Below, piece by piece: positions 15,223 through 17,262 of a stretch of 17,262 nucleotides of DNA. The stretch comes from Chloroflexota bacterium. GTDB taxonomy: Bacteria > Chloroflexota > Limnocylindria > Limnocylindrales > CSP1-4. Where the stretch lies: assembly GCA_027346765.1 (NCBI GenBank), contig DAIERN010000008.1:1-17262 (forward strand). Reading direction: 5' to 3'. The notes beneath the pieces were generated by a model. That model was not told where the DNA came from. It did no database searches and saw only the letters and a program-made list of their open reading frames with translations. The translations under genes were made by a program, and so were the position numbers. Every line of letters starts with the position of its first letter. Positions within the stretch are counted from its first letter, which is position 1.

Positions 15223-16494
15223 ATGGAACTGCAGCTGCCCGAATCGGAACGCCGCTGGCTCCACGCCACGCTGGTGCTGGGCACACTCGTCCTGGCGCTG
15301 GTCCTGCTGGCGCAGATCAGCGTCATCGTCGTCTTCTTCAACGACATCCTGCTGATCCTGCTCCTCGCGTGGCTGCTGGCATTCATGCTGTCGCCGCTCG
15401 TCAGCTTGATCTTGCGCGCGTTTCCCAAGCTGCCGCGCGTCGCCGTAGTGGCCGCGGTGTACGTGGTGCTCTTCCTGGGCCTATCGGCGATCACGCTCGT
15501 TGTCGCCGGCAGCCTGGCCAGCTCCATCACCAACTTCCTGGGACAGCTGCCGACGCTGCAGGCACGCCTGCCCGATCTGCTGGCCGGACTTCAATCGGGG
15601 CTGCAGGGACTGGGCTTCCAGGTCGACGTGGTCGGTGCGGCGCAGAGCCTGTTGGGCAACCTGGGCGACCTGGGCGACAAGCTCGTCGGACCGCTGACGG
15701 ACCTCGCGATCTTCAGCCTGGGCATCGTCGGCAACCTGCTGATCGTCATCTTCCTGTCGCTGTTCATGGTGCTCGACCAGGAACGCATCCTGGCGTACCT
15801 CAATCGGCTCGTGCCGCCGCGCTACAGCGAGGCGGCGCGCCTATTCGAGACGAGCGTCTCGACTTCGTTTGGCGGCTTCATCCGCGGCCAGGCGATCCAG
15901 GGCCTGGTCTTCGCCGGTGTCGTTGCCGTCGCCCACCTGATGTTCGGGCTCCAATTCCTGCCGGTGTCCGCGTCGCTCGCCGGCGTTCTGCAGCTGATCC
16001 CCTTCTTTGGGCCCTTCTTCTCGTGGGCACCACCTGTTGTTGTCGCCGCACTGACCAAGCCTGAGGCGGTGATCCCCACGCTGATCGTGGTCGGCATCGG
16101 CTGGTTCGTGGTGGGCAACGTCGTCACGCCGCGCGTCATGAGCAAGGCCGTGGGCATCCATCCGGTCGTCGTGCTCGTCGCGGTCCTGGTCGGGATCAAG
16201 ATCGCGGGCATCGCCGGCGCGGTCTTCGCCTTGCCTTTCGCGGCGATCATCGCCGCGTTCGTGCAGCACTACCTGGCGCGCAACGCCAACCGGCCGCGCG
16301 ACGTGACCACACGCGCCGCCCAGCTCGTGGGCGAGCGCGAGGGACGTGTGGTCAGGGTGCCCAAGGCACCTGTCGCCACCGCCGGCGCCGGCATCGAAGT
16401 GGCGCCGGATGCAGTCGAGCCACCGGTCATCGATGCCGCCGCGGTGCCACCGGGACCTAAACGCGCCGGGAGGTCGGCCGAGCCCGCCCAGTGA
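15223..16494 (+). CDS. AI-2E family transporter-like membrane protein
   Basis: The 423-residue protein is a PF01594-type polytopic membrane protein. Hydrophobic segments lie at about 15-38, 41-65, 72-99, 160-184, 216-240, 248-275, 282-303 and 312-348. A soluble amphipathic insert (about 100-158, rich in Leu, Gln and Gly) comes after the third. The LQLIPFFGPFFSWAPP stretch (256-271) is the family's conserved IPxxGP block, and PRVMSKAVGIHPVVVL (303-318) is also typical. A Pro/Ala-rich tail (about 356-423) is likely cytoplasmic and disordered. Members have been linked to autoinducer-2 export or Na+/H+ antiport; which applies here is unknown. Its stop overlaps the GTG of surE by 4 bases (GTGA), so the two are one transcript. 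Confidence 0.88.
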   Translation: MELQLPESERRWLHATLVLGTLVLALVLLAQISVIVVFFNDILLILLLAWLLAFMLSPLVSLILRAFPKLPRVAVVAAVYVVLFLGLSAITLVVAGSLASSITNFLGQLPTLQARLPDLLAGLQSGLQGLGFQVDVVGAAQSLLGNLGDLGDKLVGPLTDLAIFSLGIVGNLLIVIFLSLFMVLDQERILAYLNRLVPPRYSEAARLFETSVSTSFGGFIRGQAIQGLVFAGVVAVAHLMFGLQFLPVSASLAGVLQLIPFFGPFFSWAPPVVVAALTKPEAVIPTLIVVGIGWFVVGNVVTPRVMSKAVGIHPVVVLVAVLVGIKIAGIAGAVFALPFAAIIAAFVQHYLARNANRPRDVTTRAAQLVGEREGRVVRVPKAPVATAGAGIEVAPDAVEPPVIDAAAVPPGPKRAGRSAEPAQ

Positions 16495-17262
16495 GGCCGC
16501 TCGATCCCGAGGCTGCGCCGAACGGCAGCGCGCCCGATCCTGACAGCGATTCCCGCGGTGGTTCTGCCGGCGGCTCGTCCGATATCCGGCGCGAGGCCGA
16601 GCGCGTCGAAAGGCGTGACGTCGATCGCGAGCGGGGCGAGCCCGTCGCAGCACGGAAGCGGCGCACCAACGCGGTCCGCGCGCGGCCCCGGCTGGCGCGG
16701 CCGCTGGCGCAATGGGACTCGCGGCCGCGCATCCTGGTCACCAACGACGACGGCATCGATTCGCGCGGCCTGCTGGCGCTGAAGCGCTCACTCGAGCCGC
16801 TGGGCGACGTGTACGTGCTGGCACCCGACACGAACCAATCTGCTGTGGGCCACACCAAGACCTTCATGCGTCCGCTGCGTGTCCGCGAGCGAACGCTCGC
16901 CGATGGCTCCCACGCCTGGTCGGCCGACGGATCGCCCACCGACGCGGTCAGCCTGGCCTTGCTGGGCTACTTCGACGTGGGCTTCGACCTGGTCGCCTCA
17001 GGCATCAATTACGGCGCCAACCTGGGCGACGACATCACTTACTCGGGCACGGTCAGCGCGGCCATGGAGGCCGTGCTCTCGGCAGTGCCTGCGTTCGCGA
17101 TCTCGCAGGAGTACTACGAGCATCCCGACTTCACCCTCCGGAACGGCCCGCCCCGTCTCGGCATCGACGACCTCGATGAGGAAGTCGTCCTCGGCCCAGT
17201 GGATGCCGGCCTGCGCCTCGCACTCGCAGGCCATGGTCGGGGCGATCTCCGAAAGACCGTAG
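16491..17262 (+). CDS. surE: 5'-nucleotidase SurE with N-terminal extension, 3' end replaced at an inverted junction
   Basis: SurE is a metal-dependent phosphatase acting on nucleoside monophosphates. The core starts at residue 81 with ILVTNDDGID (metal ligands Asp86 and Asp87), then APDTNQSAVGH with Ser117, and SGINYGANLGDDITYSGT with Asn173, all as in the family. The only ATG/GTG/TTG in this frame before the core is the GTG at 16491, overlapping the AI-2E stop, so an 80-residue Gly/Ser/Arg/Glu-rich disordered extension is probably real. SurE similarity ends at about EYYEHPDFTL (residues 207-216, to about 17138). The frame stays open to the window edge, but those last 40 or so codons are antisense to a phenylacetate-CoA ligase. 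The true SurE C-terminus is missing. Confidence 0.82.
   Translation, partial: MRPLDPEAAPNGSAPDPDSDSRGGSAGGSSDIRREAERVERRDVDRERGEPVAARKRRTNAVRARPRLARPLAQWDSRPRILVTNDDGIDSRGLLALKRSLEPLGDVYVLAPDTNQSAVGHTKTFMRPLRVRERTLADGSHAWSADGSPTDAVSLALLGYFDVGFDLVASGINYGANLGDDITYSGTVSAAMEAVLSAVPAFAISQEYYEHPDFTLRNGPPRLGIDDLDEEVVLGPVDAGLRLALAGHGRGDLRKTV
17124..17262 (-). pseudogene. Fragment of phenylacetate-CoA ligase (PaaK-like) on the opposite strand
   Basis: The minus strand from the window edge reads YGLSEIAPTMACECEAQ, then GIHWAEDDFLIEVVDAETG and RAVPEGEVG. This is the late adenylation-domain signature of phenylacetate-CoA ligases, which join phenylacetate or a related acid to CoA with ATP. After GEVG (17135-17124) the family would continue with ELV-like residues, but the frame turns into antisense of surE. 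So only about 46 codons are present, running in from beyond the window and cut at the junction. It is either the broken end of a ligase gene at a rearrangement or a misjoined read. Confidence 0.7.

Noticed and set aside
14880..16064. A 394-codon plus-strand frame across the divergent promoter region and the AI-2E gene
   Set aside because: It covers the promoter gap and lies out of frame with the AI-2E protein, whose membrane segments and IPxxGP block are clear.
15223..16494. Quorum-sensing role for the AI-2E family protein
   Set aside because: The family name does not show autoinducer transport; no luxS or lsr genes are in the window.
16998..17234. A 78-codon minus-strand ORF as a complete small gene
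   Set aside because: Its first third is a phenylacetate-CoA ligase segment and the rest is antisense surE, so it is a product of the junction, and its apparent ATG is internal to the ligase frame.

Overview
The window is high-GC bacterial DNA packed with genes, and no gap exceeds about 125 bases. Housekeeping genes for type II fatty acid synthesis, threonine synthesis and tryptophanyl-tRNA charging are recognisable by motif. The high GC, many GTG/TTG starts, overlaps such as ATGA and TGATG, start codons lying just after -10-like hexamers, and the gene content suggest a Chloroflexota-type or similar high-GC lineage. That placement is inference; no rRNA or other taxonomic marker is present.

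Region 1 (about 26-8974, minus strand) is one compact run of eleven genes. In transcription order they are an ECF sigma factor, a small single-span membrane protein, accD, accA, a biotin-carrier-like protein lacking the biotinyl lysine, accC, fabZ, a metallophosphoesterase broken by an in-frame TAG, fabF, accB and fabH. Neighbouring genes overlap or lie within about 13 bases of each other. A hairpin followed by a T-rich stretch just after fabH probably ends the transcript. The run encodes a complete acetyl-CoA carboxylase plus initiating and elongating condensing enzymes and a dehydratase. fabD, fabG and acpP are not in the window. The combination of a sigma factor, a membrane partner and a carrier that cannot be biotinylated is the most unusual part: it may be a regulated membrane-lipid synthesis module.

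Region 2 (9077-9988, plus strand) is a PAPS-type sulfotransferase, divergent from the sigma factor. It converges on birA, and the two stop codons share the bases CTAG inside a likely bidirectional terminator. Region 3 (9985-13908, minus strand) reads trpS, then thrC-thrB-birA. BirA is the ligase expected to biotinylate the AccB of region 1.

Region 4 (13980-15100, minus strand) is a pair of overlapping genes for unknown lipoproteins behind a good sigma-70-type promoter. Divergent from it, region 5 (15223 to the end, plus strand) has an AI-2E family membrane protein and a surE gene with an unusual 80-residue N-terminal extension. From about 17124 the sequence switches to an opposite-strand fragment of a phenylacetate-CoA ligase. 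The surE gene therefore ends at an inverted junction that is either a rearrangement or an assembly chimera.
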